Assembly (NCBI GenBank): GCA_041479575.1
Contig: JBGOYH010000090.1
Location: forward strand, 1 to 8,272
DNA: 8,272 bases
From: DASPPK01 sp041479575
GTDB lineage: Archaea; Thermoproteota; Bathyarchaeia; Bathyarchaeales; Bathycorpusculaceae
Direction: 5' to 3'
Shown: one piece after another, positions 6,298 through 8,272 of the stretch
Layout of the letters: every line of letters begins with the position of its first letter
Numbering within the stretch: the first letter of the stretch is position 1
Position numbers and translations under genes: made by a program
The notes under the pieces: model-generated
What the model was told of the DNA's origin: nothing
Databases searched by the model: none
The model's input: only the letters and a program-made list of their open reading frames with translations

Positions 6298-7269
6298 TTA
6301 TGTCTTGTTCAGTCCCAGACATTTTTTTATCATGGATGGATTCACGTTGCCCGCCTCGTGAATCTTTCCCGTCTTCAGGTCGTTTATCATAATGTGGGCT
6401 GGTCGGAAGATTCCGGGGTATCCTGGAATTTTCTTAAAATTGAATCCTGCATCTTTCAGCAATTCCGAAAAGGTTTTCCCGTAGATCTGCGTCGACTCAA
6501 ACACCAGTTCTTTCGCAAGTTTGTACAGGTCTTCAGCATCCGGCTCTACAGTCATGTACACGGTTCCACCGTAGCAAAGGAAATCGTCAGGGAATGTTTT
6601 CATTTCGCCTGAAGTGCAGACAGGAGCTATTGGAGCTGTTCCAACCATTTGTCGGACTTTCCTCACATCGTAGTGAAGAATTTCCCACATTGTGAATGCC
6701 GCATCCTCTATTGCTCGACCTGCAATTTGGGTTACGCCTGCAATGCTTCGTAGGGGAGTTATGAGCATGAACAGGGACTTTGGATCTATGTTACATTGAG
6801 CAGCTATGCTTTCAGATATTTGGATGGAAGGCAATTCCTCCATTTGCAGCACTGTCACACCAATCTTGGAATTGTCATTGAATTGGAGCAGGTCAAAGAG
6901 TTCCTTTGGTTTCTGTGCCAGAACTCTTGCGGGGCCTGAGCCAATTAGTCTTGTTTCTTTCTCTTCAAGCATCGGATAGCCTGCTTGGATGCCCAACGTG
7001 GAAATAGCAGGCGAATCTGTCATCACCGTCACTGCCGGAAGTGTGAGATCTCCAAGATGCATCAAAGTCAACGATGCTTTTCCAAGCCCGCCGAGACAGA
7101 TCTCAATAACCAATCTGCCAACTTCAAATCCTCCTCGAGCGTTTACCCCACAGTCCAGTATGGTCGCTCCATCACTAAGCTTCTTCACCTGTACGCCGAA
7201 TTTTTCAGGGCATTCCAGAATCTTGTCGACTATTTTGAGCGACATTTCATTTACTTTGATTTGAAGCAT
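6298..7269 (-). CDS. mch: Methenyltetrahydromethanopterin cyclohydrolase
   Basis: Mch interconverts N5-formyl-H4MPT and N5,N10-methenyl-H4MPT in the cytoplasm, the step after Ftr in the H4MPT methyl branch. The 323-residue protein is close to the usual 315-325. Family hallmarks run through it: VNEMSLKIVDKILE at the N-terminus, DCGVNARGGFEVGR at 39-52, LPAVTVMTDSPAISTLGIQAGY at about 77-98, GSGPARVLAQKPKE at 110-123, Arg185 and Glu188 in AGRAIEDAAF, GTAPIAPV at 210-217, YGGTVYM at 233-239, and FRPAHIMINDLKTGK near 288-302. Arg185/Glu188 have the spacing of the catalytic Arg and Glu described for Archaeoglobus Mch (positions 183 and 186). The start at 7269 aligns with known Mch N-termini, although no strong ribosome binding site precedes it. 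It begins 29 bases after the ftr stop, so the pair is almost certainly one operon. No degradation or frameshift is seen. Confidence 0.95.
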   Translation of the reverse strand: MLQIKVNEMSLKIVDKILECPEKFGVQVKKLSDGATILDCGVNARGGFEVGRLVIEICLGGLGKASLTLMHLGDLTLPAVTVMTDSPAISTLGIQAGYPMLEEKETRLIGSGPARVLAQKPKELFDLLQFNDNSKIGVTVLQMEELPSIQISESIAAQCNIDPKSLFMLITPLRSIAGVTQIAGRAIEDAAFTMWEILHYDVRKVRQMVGTAPIAPVCTSGEMKTFPDDFLCYGGTVYMTVEPDAEDLYKLAKELVFESTQIYGKTFSELLKDAGFNFKKIPGYPGIFRPAHIMINDLKTGKIHEAGNVNPSMIKKCLGLNKT

Positions 7270-7298
7270 CTTGAATCCATCAGGCTGTTTACTCGCAC

Positions 7299-8252
7299 TC
7301 AGAGTCTACCGCGAACTGAGGGTTTCCGCGGGTTGTCCAATAAATCTCGTAGGTATATCTTGTGTTTTCCCCAGAGACCTCCTTGGTTGAAACTGCTTAT
7401 TCTTGTTATCCCTGGTATTCTCGTGATTGTGTCCAAGGAGACCTTCAGGCCCTCTTTCACCGTCCCTATGTCCAAGCCCCAGACCAGATACTCGATAACC
7501 GTGTTGACTCCTTCAGGAACCCTTGTTTCGGCGACTCTGTTGCGTATTGTCGGGCACAAGAAAGTGGTGCTTGTTGCCTTTTCGTTTGTGTAGGTGATGC
7601 CTCCAATCTTCGCTCCATTCACCCCGCCAAAAGGGTGCATCACAAAGGCTCCCTCAACCTCATCCTGAACCCTCTCGGCTGCAGCTTTGGTTGCCAAAAG
7701 AGCGCAAGAAATATCGTGACAGAAGAGCTCAAATGCACCGTCAAAACTCGTCGTTACTCCGAAAGACTTCTCGACTACTGATTCGCCAGTCATGACTGGG
7801 ATTCGATATGTTTTTCTCCCCGCGATTTGGTCTTCGGTCTCGTAGCCGTCGCCCCAAAGTCTTACCGTTTCTCCGGAGTCCACTGTGAAAAGAGTTTTTC
7901 CATGTGGGACGGCGTTGAAAACTGCAACTGTAGGCATATGTGGAGTCTGGCAGAGCAGGTTGGTGAATGCGTCTTCAAACTTCTTCCTTCCGTCTTCGGT
8001 CTCTAGGTTCATGCTTCTCATTCCTCGAAGCAGCACGAGGAAGCCCGGTCTATTGTCAGGGGTTTTTGATGGCGATAAAAAGTTGCCCAGAAAGCCTTCT
8101 ATCGGTGAGAAGGTTATTATTCCTCTACAAAGTCGTTGGGCGTTGGCTAGGGCAACTTCTCGCGTTATGCTGGTTACAAGAATTTCAGAGGATATTATTT
8201 CGCTGGATTCTATGTAGGTGTCTTCGATGTCGACCCCATTGATCTTCAGCAA
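7299..8252 (-). CDS. ftr: Formylmethanofuran:tetrahydromethanopterin formyltransferase
   Basis: Ftr transfers the formyl group between formylmethanofuran and H4MPT, a cytoplasmic step of the methyl branch of archaeal CO2 reduction, reversible for C1 oxidation. Recognisable motifs are INGVDIEDTY at 4-13, TPDNRPG at 64-70, CQTPHMPTVAVFNA at 101-114, the signature GDGYETEDQIAGRK..IPVMTGE..V..SFGVTT across 134-168, PFGGVNGAKIG at 207-217, CPT at 233-235, PEGVNTVIEYLVWGL at 246-260 and the C-terminal IYLRDLL at 299-305. The chain from this start has 317 residues against about 296 in methanogens, with a basic tail of about 12 residues (RKPSVRGRL end). The start used is TTG at 8252, which aligns with known N-termini; the frame stays open to the right edge (8272), so a start just beyond the window is possible. 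It is the first visible gene of the ftr-mch unit; a formylmethanofuran dehydrogenase might lie further right. Confidence 0.93.
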   Translation of the reverse strand: MLKINGVDIEDTYIESSEIISSEILVTSITREVALANAQRLCRGIITFSPIEGFLGNFLSPSKTPDNRPGFLVLLRGMRSMNLETEDGRKKFEDAFTNLLCQTPHMPTVAVFNAVPHGKTLFTVDSGETVRLWGDGYETEDQIAGRKTYRIPVMTGESVVEKSFGVTTSFDGAFELFCHDISCALLATKAAAERVQDEVEGAFVMHPFGGVNGAKIGGITYTNEKATSTTFLCPTIRNRVAETRVPEGVNTVIEYLVWGLDIGTVKEGLKVSLDTITRIPGITRISSFNQGGLWGKHKIYLRDLLDNPRKPSVRGRL

Positions 8253-8272
8253 TAGCTTCTCGGTCCTGAGCG

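Noticed and set aside
6985..7593. 202-codon open frame on the + strand
   Set aside because: It spans the antisense of the mch 5' part and the ftr 3' part, both firmly identified; no family motif is visible.
1..8272. CRISPR array, tRNA, rRNA, insertion sequence or phage/defence genes
   Set aside because: No regularly spaced repeats, no cloverleaf-like segment, no transposase or terminal repeats, and no defence-type domain was seen; nearly all the sequence is explained by metabolic genes.

Overview
The window reads as archaeal chromosomal DNA, most likely from an uncultivated Thermoproteota-type lineage such as Bathyarchaeia; the lineage is inference. Support comes from two neighbouring genes of the tetrahydromethanopterin (H4MPT) one-carbon pathway (ftr, mch), archaeal-style TATA elements 25-40 bases before several start codons, very short predicted leaders, GTG/TTG starts, and a DhnA/LsrF-type class I aldolase. 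No rRNA, tRNA, CRISPR array, insertion sequence or phage gene was seen. Coding density is high: eight genes, with the longest non-coding stretch about 194 bases.

Left block (1-2554, + strand): the C-terminal two thirds of a ribokinase-type PfkB sugar kinase (cut by the window edge), a zinc-dependent medium-chain polyol/sugar dehydrogenase, and a class I Schiff-base aldolase of the DhnA/LsrF family. They run in one direction with short spacing and look like a small carbohydrate module (oxidise, phosphorylate, cleave). The substrate cannot be read from sequence. A T-run at 2583-2588 may end this unit.

Middle (2611-5060): a 494-residue protein of unknown function on the - strand, with a four-cysteine zinc-ribbon-like C-terminus, is divergent from a short-chain dehydrogenase/reductase (SDR) on the + strand. 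They share a 194-base intergenic region with a TATA element for each direction and a perfect 6+1+6 palindrome beside the start of the unknown gene.

Right block (5113-8252, - strand): reading right to left, ftr (formylmethanofuran:H4MPT formyltransferase), mch (methenyl-H4MPT cyclohydrolase), then a MalK/UgpC-type sugar ABC transporter ATPase. Ftr and Mch catalyse consecutive steps of the H4MPT methyl branch, used for CO2 reduction in methanogenesis or archaeal acetogenesis, or in reverse for C1 oxidation. The ATPase has no permease or binding protein in view and probably has its own promoter.

Together the region places sugar uptake, modification and cleavage genes beside the C1 branch of an archaeal Wood-Ljungdahl-type pathway, as expected of a sugar-using, acetogenic or C1-cycling archaeon. 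The least explained elements are the unknown zinc-ribbon protein and the actual substrate of the kinase-dehydrogenase-aldolase set.
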